Part shown: positions 18,279 to 28,641 of the stretch, piece after piece
Layout: each line of letters opens with the position of its first letter
Numbering within the stretch: the first letter of the stretch is position 1
Source of the DNA: Aquitalea magnusonii
GTDB taxonomy: Bacteria > Pseudomonadota > Gammaproteobacteria > Burkholderiales > Chromobacteriaceae
Direction of reading: 5' to 3'
Length of the DNA stretch: 64,000 nt
Assembly: GCF_003202035.1 (NCBI RefSeq)
Contig: NZ_QJKC01000016.1
Coordinates: forward strand, 34,601-98,600
Made by a program: the position numbers and the translations under genes
The notes under the pieces: generated by a model
Databases searched by the model: none
The model's input: only the letters and a program-made list of their open reading frames with translations
What the model was told of the DNA's origin: nothing

Positions 18279-19643
18279 ATGACAGACCTGCGGAATCAAG
18301 CTCCAGCCACACTCCACTCAACGACGGCCAGCGCCGCGCAGCCCAGCCAGCTAGCCGCGCGGCAACATGCGCTGTCCCACCCCCCGCCAGAGCATGCGGG
18401 GCCTTCCCGCAAAGTGGTGGCCGCGACCGTAGCCGGTAATGCACTGGAATTTTACGATTTCGTCACCTATGCCTTCTTCGCGGTCTATATTGGCCGCACC
18501 TTTTTCCCGGCGACCGATGCACTGACCACCTTGTTGCTGTCAGTAGCGGTATTTGGCGTGGGTTTTGTCTCGCGTCCGCTCGGAGGGGTGCTGATCGGTG
18601 CCTATGCCGACCGCGTGGGCCGACGCCCGGCCATGCTGCTGACCATCGCCCTGATTACCGTGGGCACCCTGGGCCTGGCCATTACCCCTGGCTATGCCCA
18701 GATCGGCGTGGCCGCTCCCGTCATTGTGGTGCTGTGCCGCTTGGTACAGGGCCTGGCACTGGGCGGTGAAGTAGGACCGTCCACGGCCTTCCTGATCGAG
18801 GCGGCCCCGCCCGGCCGCCGTGGCCTGTTCGGCAGCTGGCAGCTGGGCAGCCAGGGGCTGGCCACCCTGGTGGCGGGGCTGCTCGGGATGGGACTCAGTG
18901 CCAGTCTGAGCCAGGAACAGCTGCAGTCCTGGGGCTGGCGCCTACCCTTTGCACTGGGCCTGCTGCTGATCCCGCTGGCCATCTACCTGCGGCGCGCCAT
19001 GCCGGAAACCCAGCAACAGCATGCCGAAGTCAGCAATGCCTCATGGGCCAATCTGCGCCGCCACGGTCGGCTTATCCTGCTGGCCATGCTGGTGGTACTG
19101 GGTGGCACGGTGGCAACTTATGTGAGTAATTACATGACCACCTTTGCCATCACCACGCTGCAACTCCCGGCGACGACCGCCATGGCCGCCACCGTGATCG
19201 TGGGCTTGATGACCTTTGTCTTCGCCCTGCTGGGCGGCTGGCTTTGTGACCGCTGGGGGCGCAAGGCGCTGATGATCTGGCCGCGGCTACTTGCCTCGCT
19301 CATCGCCTACCCGGCTTTCCTGTGGATGGCTGAACGTGGCGATGCCATCGCGCTGCTGATCACCAGTGCCCTGCTCGCCGCGCTGGGCGCGCTCAGCGGC
19401 GCGGCGTCGCTGGTGGCCATCCCCGAGCTGCTACCCGGCCGCATCCGCGCACTGGGCATGTCGGTCATTTATGCGGTGGGTGTGGCCATCTTCGGCGGCT
19501 CCACCCAATTCGTCATCACCTGGCTGATTGCCGTCAGCGGTAGTGCCGCCGCGCCCGCCCTCTACCTGACCGCCACTGGCCTGCTTGCGGTACTGGGCAT
19601 GGCGCTGATGCCGGAAGGACGCGGACGCAAGCTGGAGCACTGA
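18279..19643 (+). CDS. MHS-family MFS metabolite:proton symporter
   Basis: About 454 residues, starting at MTDLRNQAPATLHST with GGGGG at -6. After a 45-residue Ala/Pro-rich cytoplasmic lead come 12 helices. AGNALEFYDFVTYAFFAVYI is the helix-1 signature of the metabolite:H+ symporter (ProP/citrate/shikimate) group, and GAYADRVGRRPAM is the MFS loop 2-3 motif. The segment GLALGGEVGPSTAFLIEAAP also fits this group. The substrate (citrate, other carboxylate or betaine) cannot be decided. Confidence 0.88.
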   Translation: MTDLRNQAPATLHSTTASAAQPSQLAARQHALSHPPPEHAGPSRKVVAATVAGNALEFYDFVTYAFFAVYIGRTFFPATDALTTLLLSVAVFGVGFVSRPLGGVLIGAYADRVGRRPAMLLTIALITVGTLGLAITPGYAQIGVAAPVIVVLCRLVQGLALGGEVGPSTAFLIEAAPPGRRGLFGSWQLGSQGLATLVAGLLGMGLSASLSQEQLQSWGWRLPFALGLLLIPLAIYLRRAMPETQQQHAEVSNASWANLRRHGRLILLAMLVVLGGTVATYVSNYMTTFAITTLQLPATTAMAATVIVGLMTFVFALLGGWLCDRWGRKALMIWPRLLASLIAYPAFLWMAERGDAIALLITSALLAALGALSGAASLVAIPELLPGRIRALGMSVIYAVGVAIFGGSTQFVITWLIAVSGSAAAPALYLTATGLLAVLGMALMPEGRGRKLEH

Positions 19644-19714
19644 GCAAGGGCTGCGACAGAACAACACCAGCGCCATGCCATGCAGCAAGGATGCCCGCCA
19701 TCTTGTTCGGCCCG

Positions 19715-20149
19715 CTAAGGACGCGGTACGGCCACACAATCGTTACCGTCAAAGCTGACGGACTCCACCAGCTGGGTCTTGCTGTTCACCACAAAATTGG
19801 TGGTGCAGCTGTAATGCTGCAGGCCGCCACCGGTGGTGCCGTCATAGACCCAGCGGCCCGGCGTTTCGATCACCCGGCTCTGGCCGTTTTCCGTCACGGT
19901 AAAGCGGCTGCCCGGCTCGAAGCGGCGGTTGTCAAAATACGGTTGCTGCTGGGTATAGGACTTGCTGTAGGTATACAGCGTATTGCCATTGGGCATGGTC
20001 ATGCTCTTGCTGGGAGCACCCCATTCTGCCAACAGGGCATTGGCGTCCTTGCCCTGCCAGTAATACGCCTTTTGTGCATAGCCCTCACGGGTGGGGAAAC
20101 TGCTGCAGGCGCTGGTGGCAAGCACCAACAGACAAAGCCAGTTGCGCAT
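19715..20149 (-). CDS. Hypothetical lipoprotein
   Basis: 144 residues from MRNWLCLLVLATSACSS, a signal peptide with a Cys-lipidation site (SAC-SS). The mature part has KDANALLAEWGAPSKSMTMP, reminiscent of the small SmpA/BamE-like lipoprotein fold where a helix precedes a W-G-x-P turn. It then has TLYTYSKSYTQQQPYFDNRR and a C-terminal beta region with two Cys. I do not recognise the family with certainty. The gene is convergent with the MFS gene. Confidence 0.75.
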   Translation of the reverse strand: MRNWLCLLVLATSACSSFPTREGYAQKAYYWQGKDANALLAEWGAPSKSMTMPNGNTLYTYSKSYTQQQPYFDNRRFEPGSRFTVTENGQSRVIETPGRWVYDGTTGGGLQHYSCTTNFVVNSKTQLVESVSFDGNDCVAVPRP

Positions 20150-20268
20150 GGTCTTTCCTCTCCTCATTCAGCGGTCGACAGTTTCATCGGACCAACAGGC
20201 GGCCTTGCAGTTCTACCATAAACTGCCCTCGCCAGGCAGCGATGGCGCCATGGTCGGCGCACAGATAA

Positions 20269-20295
20269 AAAAACGCCACCCGAGGGTGGCGTTGT
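20269..20295 (-). terminator. Terminator of the sucCD unit
   Basis: On the minus strand AACGCCACCCTCGGGTGGCG followed by TTTTTTT. It lies 25 bp after the sucD stop. Confidence 0.9.
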
Positions 20296-20319
20296 CGTGT
20301 ACAGCTATCCGCCAAGGGA

Positions 20320-21204
20320 TCAGATCATGCCCTTGCTTTTCAGCAGTTCGAACATGGTCTTGCCGATTTCGGCCGGGCTGCGGGTGTAAGCGATGCCAGC
20401 CTTCTCGAAAGCCTTGAACTTCTCTTCGGCAGTACCCTTGCCGCCAGAGATGATGGCACCGGCGTGGCCCATGCGCTTGCCCTTGGGAGCAGTCACACCG
20501 GCGATATAGCCGACTACCGGCTTGGTCACGTAAGCCTTGGCAAATTCGGCAGCTTCTTCTTCGGCGGTACCACCGATTTCACCGATCATCACGATGGCGT
20601 CGGTATCCGGATCGTCCTGGAACAGCTTCAGGGCGTCGATGTGGCTGGTACCCGGGATCGGGTCGCCGCCGATACCGATGCAGGTGGACTGGCCCAGACC
20701 CAGGGCGGTGGTTTGTGCCACGGCTTCGTAGGTCAGGGTGCCGGAACGGGACACGATACCAATGCGGCCCGGATTGTGGATGTGCCACGGCATGATGCCG
20801 ATCTTGCACTCACCCGGGGTGATGATACCCGGGCAGTTCGGGCCGATCAGGCGGATGCCGGCTTCGTCCACGGCTTTTTTCACGTACAGCATGTCCAGGG
20901 TGGGCACGCCTTCGGTGATGCAGACAATCAGCTTCACGCCGCTGTCGATGGCTTCCAGGATGGAATCCTTGGCAAAAGCTGCCGGTACGTAGATGACCGA
21001 GGCATCAGCCTGGGTCTGACGCACGGCGTCCTTCATGGTGTTGAACACCGGCAGGCCCAGATGCTCGGAACCGCCCTTGCCCGGGGTCACGCCACCGACT
21101 ACCTTGGTGCCAACCTTCAGCGCCTGTTCGGCGTGGAAGGTACCATTCTTGCCGGTGAAACCTTGCACCAGCACTTTGGTGTCTTTGTTTACCAATACGC
21201 TCAT
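20320..21204 (-). CDS. sucD: Succinyl-CoA synthetase alpha subunit
   Basis: 294 residues. SucD binds CoA and carries the phosphohistidine of the enzyme that converts succinyl-CoA to succinate with ATP or GTP formation. The N-terminal CoA-binding Rossmann region ([20 protein letters not shown]) and the active-site His in [13 protein letters not shown] (about residue 247; E. coli His246) are intact. Its start is 27 bp after the sucC stop in the same operon, and a terminator follows. Confidence 0.98.
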   Translation of the reverse strand: MSVLVNKDTKVLVQGFTGKNGTFHAEQALKVGTKVVGGVTPGKGGSEHLGLPVFNTMKDAVRQTQADASVIYVPAAFAKDSILEAIDSGVKLIVCITEGVPTLDMLYVKKAVDEAGIRLIGPNCPGIITPGECKIGIMPWHIHNPGRIGIVSRSGTLTYEAVAQTTALGLGQSTCIGIGGDPIPGTSHIDALKLFQDDPDTDAIVMIGEIGGTAEEEAAEFAKAYVTKPVVGYIAGVTAPKGKRMGHAGAIISGGKGTAEEKFKAFEKAGIAYTRSPAEIGKTMFELLKSKGMI

Positions 21205-21231
21205 TTTGAAATCCTTATGCGGTGCAGGTGA

Positions 21232-22401
21232 TTAAAGCGCAGCAACGGCAGCAACGATCTTCTCGGCTGCGTCGTTCAGGCCCTGGGCGGAAACCAGCTT
21301 CAGGCCGGATTCGTCCAGAATCTTGGCGCCCAGCTCGGCGTTGTTGCCTTCCAGGCGCACAACGACCGGCACGGTCACATTCACTTCTTTCACCGCGGCG
21401 ATGATGGCTTCGGCAATCATGTCGCAACGTACGATGCCGCCGAAGATGTTGATCAGCACGCCCTTGACCGAATCATCGGCCAGGATCAGCTTGAAGGCTT
21501 CGATCACGCGGTCCTTGGTGGCACCACCACCCACGTCCAGGAAGTTGGCCGGCTGGCCACCCTTCAGCTTGATGATGTCCATGGTGGCCATGGCCAGGCC
21601 AGCGCCGTTCACCATGCAGCCGATATTGCCTTCCAGGGCCACATAGTTCAGGTCGAATTCGGAAGCCTTCACTTCGCGTTCGTTTTCCTGCGACTTGTCG
21701 CGCTGGGCCAGCAGGGCCGGGTGACGGTACAGGGCGTTGGAGTCCAGGTTGATCTTGCCATCAACGCAGGCCAGTTCGCCGTTTTCACGCAGTGCCAGCG
21801 GGTTGACTTCGAACAGGGCGAAATCGTTTTCCACGAAAGCCTGGTAAGCGCCCAGCATCAGCTTGCTGAAGGCAGCGATTTGCGAACCGGACAGACCCAG
21901 GGCAAAGGCGGCATCACGCGCCTGGAACGGCTGCATGCCCACCAGCGGGTTGATTTCGATCTTGATGATCTTTTCCGGGGTTTCTTCGGCTACTTTTTCG
22001 ATTTCCACGCCGCCTTCGGTGGAGACCATGAACACAACGCGCTGGCTGCCACGGTCCACTACGGCGCCCAGGTACAGTTCGCGCTGTACCGGGTACATGT
22101 CTTCGCATACCAATACGCTGTTGACCGGCTGGCCGGCTGCGTCGGTCTGATAGGTCACCAGGTTGGTGCCGATCAGGCTCTTGGCGACTTCAGCGGCTTC
22201 TTCACGGGTCTTGACCACTTTGACACCACCGGCCTTGCCACGGCCACCGGCATGCACCTGGGCCTTGACGACGGCAAACTTGCCGCCCAGTTGGTCATAA
22301 GCGGCAGCGGCTTCTTCCGGCGTGGTGGCCAGAATGCCCTTTTGTACCGGCAAGCCGTATTTGGCCAGCAGCTCTTTCGCTTGGTATTCGTGCAGGTTCA
22401 T
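21232..22401 (-). CDS. sucC: Succinyl-CoA synthetase beta subunit
   Basis: 389 residues, the normal length. An ATP-grasp domain at the N-terminus ([19 protein letters not shown], then [16 protein letters not shown]) binds the nucleotide. The C-terminal ligase domain contains [20 protein letters not shown] and [16 protein letters not shown], which contact the alpha subunit. AAAGGAAA precedes the ATG. It is followed by sucD. Confidence 0.98.
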   Translation of the reverse strand: MNLHEYQAKELLAKYGLPVQKGILATTPEEAAAAYDQLGGKFAVVKAQVHAGGRGKAGGVKVVKTREEAAEVAKSLIGTNLVTYQTDAAGQPVNSVLVCEDMYPVQRELYLGAVVDRGSQRVVFMVSTEGGVEIEKVAEETPEKIIKIEINPLVGMQPFQARDAAFALGLSGSQIAAFSKLMLGAYQAFVENDFALFEVNPLALRENGELACVDGKINLDSNALYRHPALLAQRDKSQENEREVKASEFDLNYVALEGNIGCMVNGAGLAMATMDIIKLKGGQPANFLDVGGGATKDRVIEAFKLILADDSVKGVLINIFGGIVRCDMIAEAIIAAVKEVNVTVPVVVRLEGNNAELGAKILDESGLKLVSAQGLNDAAEKIVAAVAAL

Positions 22402-22535
22402 CTATGGTTTCCTTTCGGTGGAAATGATGGCGGGGCCCTGTCTGGCCAACGTCTCTATTCCTTGGTCGCTTCCTCAACCCTAATGTATCGGGGCGAACCT
22501 GTTCTCGCGGCAGGTCCTGCCCCATACCCTCTTGC

Positions 22536-22560
22536 GGGCCGTGTGAATTGTACACGGCCC
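22536..22560. other. Strong hairpin between lpdA and sucC
   Basis: GGGCCGTGT and ACACGGCCC pair as a 9-bp perfect stem with a 7-base loop, 8 bp after the lpdA stop. There is no T-run, so it is more likely an mRNA processing or stabilising element than a true terminator; lpdA and sucCD may still be co-transcribed. Confidence 0.45.
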
Positions 22561-22568
22561 CACGGCAA

Positions 22569-24002
22569 TTAGCCGTGCAATGCGCGTTTGTCAGCCGCCA
22601 GTGCCGCTTCGTGTACCACTTCCGACAGGCTGGGGTGAGCGTGGACAATGCGCGCCAGGTCTTCGCTGGCTGCCTTGAATTCCATCGATACCACGCCTTC
22701 GGTCACCAGTTCGGACACCATCGGACCGATCATGTGCAGGCCAAGGATGCGGTCGGTCTTGGCGTCGGCCAGGATCTTGACCGTGCCCTGCGCCTGACCC
22801 AGACCCAGCGCGCGACCGTTGGCGGCGAAACCGGAAGTGCCCTTCTTGTATTCGATGCCTTCAGCCTTGAGCTGTTCTTCGGTCTTGCCCACCCAGGCGA
22901 TTTCCGGCGAGGTGTAGATCACCCACGGAATCACGCCGAAATCGACATGCGGCTTCTGGCCGGCAATGCGTTCTGCCACGGCCACGCCTTCTTCGGAAGC
23001 CTTGTGCGCCAGCATCGGGCCACGTACCACGTCACCAATCGCCCAGATACCCGGCAGATTGGTGTGGCAGTGGTCGTCCACGGCAACAAAGCCACGCTCG
23101 TCCAGTTGCAGGCCAACGGCCTCGGCACCCAGACCGGCGGTGTTGGGCACGCGGCCGATGGAGACGATCAGCTTGTCAAACTCGGCCGCCACGGCTTCAC
23201 CGTTCAGCTCGTAGTTGACGGTAACGTGCTTCTTGGTGGCCTTGATTTCGCCAATCTTCACGCCCAGCTTGATGTCCAGACCGGTGTCCTTGGTCAGGGT
23301 CTTGAAGGCTTCCTTGGCGATCTGCTGGTCGGCAGCGGCCAGGAAGGTCGGTGCGGCTTCCAGAATGGTCACTTCCGCGCCCAGACGCTTCCACACGCTA
23401 CCCATTTCCAGGCCGATCACACCGGCACCGATCACGCCCAGGCGCTTCGGTACGGCGGTCAGCGCCAGCGCGCCTTCGTTGTCCAGCACCATGTGGTTGT
23501 CGGTGGCCAGGCCCGGCAGCTGACGCGGGCTGGAACCGGTGGCGATGATGACGTTGGTGGCTTCCAGCGTATCCACCACTGCGCCGTTGTCGGTGACTTC
23601 GATCAGCCACTTGTCGCCCTGACGGCCCTTGAGGGCAGCCAGACCGTGGATGTTGGCAACCTTGTTCTTCTTGAACAGGAAGCTGATGCCAGCAGCGTTC
23701 TTGCTGATGATGCCGGTCTTGCGTTCCAGCATGGCGGCCACGTCCATCTTGGCACCGGACACGGTGATGCCGTGCTTGGCAAAGTCGTGCTGTACCGCGT
23801 GGAAGTTTTCCGAGGACTGCAGCAGCGCCTTGGACGGGATGCAACCCACGTTCAGGCAGGTACCACCCAGCGAAGGCTTGCCTTCCGGGTTTTTGAACGC
23901 ATCGACACAAGCGGTGTTGAAGCCCAGCTGGGCAGCACGAATGGCAGCCACATAACCGCCGGGGCCGCCACCGATCACAACTACATCAAACTGTTGGCTC
24001 AT
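22569..24002 (-). CDS. lpdA: Dihydrolipoyl dehydrogenase (E3)
   Basis: 477 residues from [17 protein letters not shown] (18 codons inside the longest ORF; this is the family's usual start). E3 reoxidises dihydrolipoamide of the 2-oxoglutarate dehydrogenase complex using NAD+ and FAD. The redox pair is in [16 protein letters not shown]. The NAD-binding motif [16 protein letters not shown] and the C-terminal dimer segment with [12 protein letters not shown] (His-Glu catalytic pair) are present. It is downstream of odhB and a small membrane-protein gene. Confidence 0.97.
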   Translation of the reverse strand: MSQQFDVVVIGGGPGGYVAAIRAAQLGFNTACVDAFKNPEGKPSLGGTCLNVGCIPSKALLQSSENFHAVQHDFAKHGITVSGAKMDVAAMLERKTGIISKNAAGISFLFKKNKVANIHGLAALKGRQGDKWLIEVTDNGAVVDTLEATNVIIATGSSPRQLPGLATDNHMVLDNEGALALTAVPKRLGVIGAGVIGLEMGSVWKRLGAEVTILEAAPTFLAAADQQIAKEAFKTLTKDTGLDIKLGVKIGEIKATKKHVTVNYELNGEAVAAEFDKLIVSIGRVPNTAGLGAEAVGLQLDERGFVAVDDHCHTNLPGIWAIGDVVRGPMLAHKASEEGVAVAERIAGQKPHVDFGVIPWVIYTSPEIAWVGKTEEQLKAEGIEYKKGTSGFAANGRALGLGQAQGTVKILADAKTDRILGLHMIGPMVSELVTEGVVSMEFKAASEDLARIVHAHPSLSEVVHEAALAADKRALHG

Positions 24003-24015
24003 TGATTTTCCTTGA

Positions 24016-24201
24016 TCAGGATTTACCGACCTTGAACAGCAAGATCCCGAAAGCAATCATGAACACGGCAATGATGAGCTTGCCCACCAGGGTGTAACGG
24101 TCTTCGCGGATACCGCGTTGCTGCTTCTTCCAGGTCAGTACCGCAATGGCGACCCCAGCCAGGATGGAAGCTACCGCATACAGCCAGTCAGGCAAAATCA
24201 T
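24016..24201 (-). CDS. Small two-helix membrane protein in the odh-lpd operon
   Basis: 61 residues from [16 protein letters not shown], with GGAG 5 bp upstream; an adjacent ATG one codon earlier is equally possible. Two membrane helices (about 6-23 and 38-58) flank a basic loop [14 protein letters not shown]. It sits between odhB and lpdA, 13 bp before the lpdA start. Good ribosome site, hydrophobic pattern and placement support a real gene. I recall a small gene in a similar place in Neisseria clusters, but the function is unknown. Confidence 0.7.
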   Translation of the reverse strand: MILPDWLYAVASILAGVAIAVLTWKKQQRGIREDRYTLVGKLIIAVFMIAFGILLFKVGKS

Positions 24202-24272
24202 CATTTCTCCGTTCACATTATTCAAAGTGGCCGCAAGACTCCTTGCGGCCAACAGACATTACAGACCCGGTA

Positions 24273-25523
24273 TTACAGGTCCAGGATCAGGCGGGCCGGA
24301 TCTTCAATGGCGTCCTTGACGGCCACCAGGCTCAGTACCGCTTCGCGACCATCGATGATGCGGTGGTCGTACGACTGGGCAAGGTACATCATCGGGCGCA
24401 CGACAACTTGACCATTCTCAACCACGGCGCGCTCCTTGGTGGCGTGCATGCCCAGAATGGCGGATTGCGGCGGGTTGATGATGGGGGTGGACATCATGGA
24501 ACCGAAAGTACCGCCGTTGGAGATGGTGTAAGTACCACCGGTCAGCTCTTCCACGGTCAGCTTGCCTTCCTGGGCGCGCTTGCCGAAGTCGGCGATCTGC
24601 TTTTCGATTTCGGCCAGGCTCAGCTGGTCGGCATTGCGGATGACCGGTACCACCAGACCACGCGGGCTGCCCACAGCCACGCCGATGTCGAAGTAACCGT
24701 GATAGATGATGTTGTTGCCATCAACCGACGCATTGACGATGGGGTATTTCTTCAGTGCGGCCACCACGGCCTTGACGAAGAAGCCCATGAAGCCCAGCTT
24801 CACGCCGTGTTCCTTCTCGAACTTGTCCTTGTAGCGCGCGCGCAGGTCCATCAGCGGCTTCATGTTGACTTCGTTGAAGGTGGTGAGGATGGCATTGGTC
24901 TGCTGGCTCATCACCAGACGCTCGGCCACGCGCTGACGCAGGCGGGACATCGGCACGCTTTGTTCCGGACGATCGCCCAGCACGGCAGCCACGTTGACGG
25001 CAGCCGGAGTAGCGGCCAGGGCAACGCCAGCGTTGCCGGCGTGGGCCAGCACCGGACCGGCTTGCGACGGTGCAGCGGCAGCAGCCTGTACGTCTTCCTT
25101 CAGCACACGACCGTCACGGCCGGTACCGGCGACATTGGCCAGGTTCACGCCGGTTTCGGCAGCCAGCTTGGCAGCGGACGGCATGGCAGCGCCACCAGGT
25201 GCAGCAGCCGGGGCAGCCTTGACGGCAGCAGGCGCAGCAGCGGCCGGAGCAGCAGCCACGGCAGCCGGGGCATCGCCAGCCTTGGCGGCGGTGTCGATGC
25301 GGGCGATCAGCTGGCCGGATACTACGGTGGCGCCGTCCTGTTCGATGATTTCAACAATCACACCAGCCTGCGGTGCCGGCAGTTCCAGCACCACCTTGTC
25401 GGTTTCCAGGTCGATGACGTTTTCGTCGCGATTGACGAAATCGCCAGCTTTCTTGTGCCAGGTCATCAGCGTGGCTTCGGAAACGGACTCAGGCAGTTGG
25501 GGGACTTTGACTTCAATAATCAT
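24273..25523 (-). CDS. odhB: 2-oxoglutarate dehydrogenase E2 (dihydrolipoyl succinyltransferase)
   Basis: 416 residues (synonym sucB). A single N-terminal lipoyl domain has its lipoylated Lys in [13 protein letters not shown] (residue 43). An Ala/Pro-rich linker (about 78-115) leads to the E3/E1-binding domain ([20 protein letters not shown]), then a second Ala-rich linker and the catalytic core. The core ends with [12 protein letters not shown], whose His387 and Asp391 are the acyltransferase residues. It transfers succinyl groups to CoA. It lies 67 bp downstream of odhA. Confidence 0.97.
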   Translation of the reverse strand: MIIEVKVPQLPESVSEATLMTWHKKAGDFVNRDENVIDLETDKVVLELPAPQAGVIVEIIEQDGATVVSGQLIARIDTAAKAGDAPAAVAAAPAAAAPAAVKAAPAAAPGGAAMPSAAKLAAETGVNLANVAGTGRDGRVLKEDVQAAAAAPSQAGPVLAHAGNAGVALAATPAAVNVAAVLGDRPEQSVPMSRLRQRVAERLVMSQQTNAILTTFNEVNMKPLMDLRARYKDKFEKEHGVKLGFMGFFVKAVVAALKKYPIVNASVDGNNIIYHGYFDIGVAVGSPRGLVVPVIRNADQLSLAEIEKQIADFGKRAQEGKLTVEELTGGTYTISNGGTFGSMMSTPIINPPQSAILGMHATKERAVVENGQVVVRPMMYLAQSYDHRIIDGREAVLSLVAVKDAIEDPARLILDL

Positions 25524-25590
25524 GTTCTTCTCCAGAGCGGGGCAGCTGCGGTGCTGCCCCCGTCATATCATTCGGTGTGATGGCGTGTAC

Positions 25591-28419
25591 TTACTTGGCA
25601 ATCGTCATGGCTTCTTCGACAAAGGCCTTGAGCTGGGCAACGTGCTTGCTCATATAGCCTACCGCCGGCGAAGCAGAGGACGGACGACCAGCGAACGACA
25701 AGAACTGCTTGCCGCTCAGCAGACCTTCCAGGCGATGGCGAATCTGGTACCAGGCACCCTGGTTACGCGGCTCTTCCTGCACCCACATCACTTCCTTGGC
25801 TTGCGGGAAGCGTGCCAGCTCGGCGGCCACCTGCTCGGTCGGGAAGGGATACAACTGCTCGATACGCACGATGGCGATGTCGTCTTCCATGCCCTTGTCC
25901 TTGCGGCCGGCAGCCAGGTCGTAATACACCTGACCGGCACACAGCACCACGCGCTTCACCTTCTTCGGATCCTGCACCACGGCATCGCCGATCACCGGGC
26001 GGAAGCTGCCATTGGTGAAGGCTTCGATCGGGCTCATGGAGTCCTTGAAGCGCAGCAGACGCTTGGACAGGAAGATCACCAGCGGCTTGCGATACGGACG
26101 CAGCACCTGACGGCGCAGCATGTGGAACATCTGGCTGGCCTCGGACGGCATCACGATCTGCATATTGTGCTCGGCACACAGTTGCAGCCAGCGTTCCAGA
26201 CGGGCGGAGGAGTGTTCCGGGCCCTGGCCATCGTAGCCGTGCGGCAGGATGGTGGTGAGGCCACACAGACGGCCCCACTTGGTTTCGCCGGAGGAGATGA
26301 ACTGGTCAATCGCCACCTGGGCGCCGTTGGCAAAGTCGCCGAACTGGGCTTCCCAGATCACCAGCTGATCCGGTGCCGAGCAGGCATAGCCGTATTCGTA
26401 GGCCAGCACCGCTTCTTCGTTGAGGATGGAGTCGATCACCAGGAATTCGGCCTGGTTGTCCGACATATTGCGCAGCGGCACGTAGGAGCCCTGGTCCCAA
26501 CGTTCGCGGTTCTGGTCGTGCAGCACCGCATGACGATGGGAGAAGGTGCCGCGGCCAGAGTCTTCACCGGACAGGCGGACACCGAAACCATTGGTCACCA
26601 GACTTGCATAGGCCAGGGTCTCGGCCATGCCCCAGTCGGCATTCTGCTCACCAGCAGCCATGGCCTTGCGTGCAGCCAGCACCTTTTGCACGGTGGGGTG
26701 CAGCTTGAAGCCTTCCGGCAGCGTGGTGAACTTCTCGGTCAGGCGCTGGATGTCGGCACGCGGCAGCGAGGTGTCGGTCGGGTGCGCCCAGTGGGTGCCC
26801 ATGTACTGGCTCCAGTCCAGGGCATGTTCGCGCTTGTAGTTGGTGAGCGCGGTCTGTTCCACATGCTCGCCCTTGTCCAGCGCATCGCGGTAGGCCTGGA
26901 TCATGCCTTCGGCCTCTTCCGCCTTCAGCACGCCTTCCTGTACCAGACGCTCGGCATACATGGCGCGCACGCCCTGATGCTTGGCAATCTTCTTGTACAT
27001 CATCGGCTGGGTCAGGAAGGGATCATCACCTTCGTTGTGGCCCAGCTTGCGGTAGCAGACCAGGTCGATGACCACGTCCTTGTTGAACTGCATGCGGTAG
27101 TCCAGCGCAGCCTGCATCACATAGCAGACGGCTTCCGGATCATCACCGTTGACGTGGAAGATCGGTGCTTCGACCATCTTGGCCACGTCGGTACAGTACA
27201 GGGTGGAGCGCATGTCGCGCGTATCCGAGGTGGTGAAACCCACCTGGTTGTTGATCACGATGTGGATGGTGCCACCGGTACCGTAGCCGCGGGTTTGCGA
27301 CAGGTTGAAGGTACCCTGGTTGACACCCAGGCCGCCAAAGGCGGAGTCACCGTGAATCAGTACCGGCACGGCGCACTTGCGCTCGCTGTCCTTGCGACGG
27401 TCCTGGCGGGCACGTACCGAGCCTTCCACCACCGGGTTGACGATTTCCAGGTGGGACGGGTTGAACGCCAGCGACACGTGCATCGGGCCATTGGCCGTCG
27501 GGATGTCGGAGGAGAAGCCCATGTGGTACTTGACGTCGCCGGAGGCCATCTGCTGGGCAGCCTTGCCTTCGAATTCGGCGAACAGGTCGCGCGGCAGCTT
27601 GCCCAGGGTGTTCACCAGCACGTTCAGACGGCCACGGTGGGCCATGCCGATGATCAGTTCCTGCACGCCAACGGCAGTGGCGTTGTGGATCAGGTGGTCC
27701 AGCGCAGCGATGGTCGATTCGCCGCCTTCCAGCGAGAAGCGTTTCTGGCCAACGTATTTGGTATGCAGATAGCGTTCCAGGGTCTCGGCCGCGGTGATCT
27801 GCTTGAGAATGCGCATTTTCTTGCCGGCATCGTAGCGCGGGGTGGACAGATCGCCTTCAAAGCGCTTCTGTACCCAGTGCTTTTCATCCGACTTGGTGAT
27901 GTGCATGAACTCCAGGCCGATATTGCCGCAGTAGGTCTGCTTCAGGCGCGACAGGATGTCGGACAGCGGCAGCTTCTGCGGTGCCACCAGCGAGCCCACA
28001 TTGAACTGCACCGCCATGTCGGCATCGGTCAGACCGTGCTTGTGCGGATCCAGCTCTTGCAGGGTTTCCTGGTCCATGCGCTTGAGCGGGTCGAGGTTGG
28101 CCTGACGGGAACCCAGTACGCGGTAGGCCGAAATCAGCTTCAGCACACCCACCTGCTTTTGCATGGTTTCCCATTCGCCGCCGCTGCTGTTGCGCGGGCC
28201 GCTGGCCGGTTTCTTGGCCAGTTGAATGAAGGATTCCTGGATGGGCATGTGTGGTACATCGCGCTCGGCTGCGCCCGGTGCCTGGGCCAGCTTGTCGAAG
28301 TATTCACGCCATTCGGCTGGAACCGAATTCGCATCAGCGAGGTACTGTTCGTACAGTTCCTCGATGAACGGTGCATTCCCACCGAACAGGTAGGAATGAC
28401 TGTACATGGATTGCATCAT
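25591..28419 (-). CDS. odhA: 2-oxoglutarate dehydrogenase E1
   Basis: 942 residues (synonym sucA), the standard length. It is the thiamine-diphosphate enzyme that decarboxylates 2-oxoglutarate. The N-terminal segment SYLFGGNAPFIEELYEQYL is the E2-binding leader. GMAHRGRLNVLVNTLGK and HGDSAFGGLGVNQGTFNLSQ are hallmark motifs, and the ThDP motif includes HVNGDDPEAVCYVMQAALDY. The two initial ATGs are adjacent (MMQSM), so the start is uncertain by one codon. A terminator separates gltA upstream, so odhA-odhB-lpdA probably has its own promoter in the 175-bp gap. Confidence 0.98.
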   Translation of the reverse strand: MMQSMYSHSYLFGGNAPFIEELYEQYLADANSVPAEWREYFDKLAQAPGAAERDVPHMPIQESFIQLAKKPASGPRNSSGGEWETMQKQVGVLKLISAYRVLGSRQANLDPLKRMDQETLQELDPHKHGLTDADMAVQFNVGSLVAPQKLPLSDILSRLKQTYCGNIGLEFMHITKSDEKHWVQKRFEGDLSTPRYDAGKKMRILKQITAAETLERYLHTKYVGQKRFSLEGGESTIAALDHLIHNATAVGVQELIIGMAHRGRLNVLVNTLGKLPRDLFAEFEGKAAQQMASGDVKYHMGFSSDIPTANGPMHVSLAFNPSHLEIVNPVVEGSVRARQDRRKDSERKCAVPVLIHGDSAFGGLGVNQGTFNLSQTRGYGTGGTIHIVINNQVGFTTSDTRDMRSTLYCTDVAKMVEAPIFHVNGDDPEAVCYVMQAALDYRMQFNKDVVIDLVCYRKLGHNEGDDPFLTQPMMYKKIAKHQGVRAMYAERLVQEGVLKAEEAEGMIQAYRDALDKGEHVEQTALTNYKREHALDWSQYMGTHWAHPTDTSLPRADIQRLTEKFTTLPEGFKLHPTVQKVLAARKAMAAGEQNADWGMAETLAYASLVTNGFGVRLSGEDSGRGTFSHRHAVLHDQNRERWDQGSYVPLRNMSDNQAEFLVIDSILNEEAVLAYEYGYACSAPDQLVIWEAQFGDFANGAQVAIDQFISSGETKWGRLCGLTTILPHGYDGQGPEHSSARLERWLQLCAEHNMQIVMPSEASQMFHMLRRQVLRPYRKPLVIFLSKRLLRFKDSMSPIEAFTNGSFRPVIGDAVVQDPKKVKRVVLCAGQVYYDLAAGRKDKGMEDDIAIVRIEQLYPFPTEQVAAELARFPQAKEVMWVQEEPRNQGAWYQIRHRLEGLLSGKQFLSFAGRPSSASPAVGYMSKHVAQLKAFVEEAMTIAK

Positions 28420-28594
28420 TATTCGACCCTTTGTTATCTACGTACGTATCTACGTTTGGCTACATTGCTGCGTGGAGAAAGCGTTGTGGAAAAGACGCAA
28501 GAAGGGCTTTGGCAAGGCAAATCCGTCTCCATTCTTTTCCGCAGCGCTCTGTCGGCGTCTGTCGTGAAACCGGCTACTGTATTCTGTGCAACAG

Positions 28595-28629
28595 CTTAAA
28601 AAGTTGGCCGAAACGAGTCCGGCCAACTT
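28595..28629 (-). terminator. Terminator of gltA
   Basis: AAGTTGGCC and GGCCAACTT form a 9-bp stem with an 11-base loop, followed on the minus strand by TTTTT. It starts 13 bp after the gltA stop. Confidence 0.85.
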
Positions 28630-28641
28630 GTCACAGCTTGA

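Noticed and set aside
22536..22560. Intrinsic terminator between lpdA and sucC
   Set aside because: The stem is strong but no T-tract follows on either strand, so it is listed only as a hairpin.
24994..28599. Very long plus-strand ORF opposite odhA and odhB
   Set aside because: Antisense shadow of high-GC genes; the minus-strand proteins are clear full-length enzymes.
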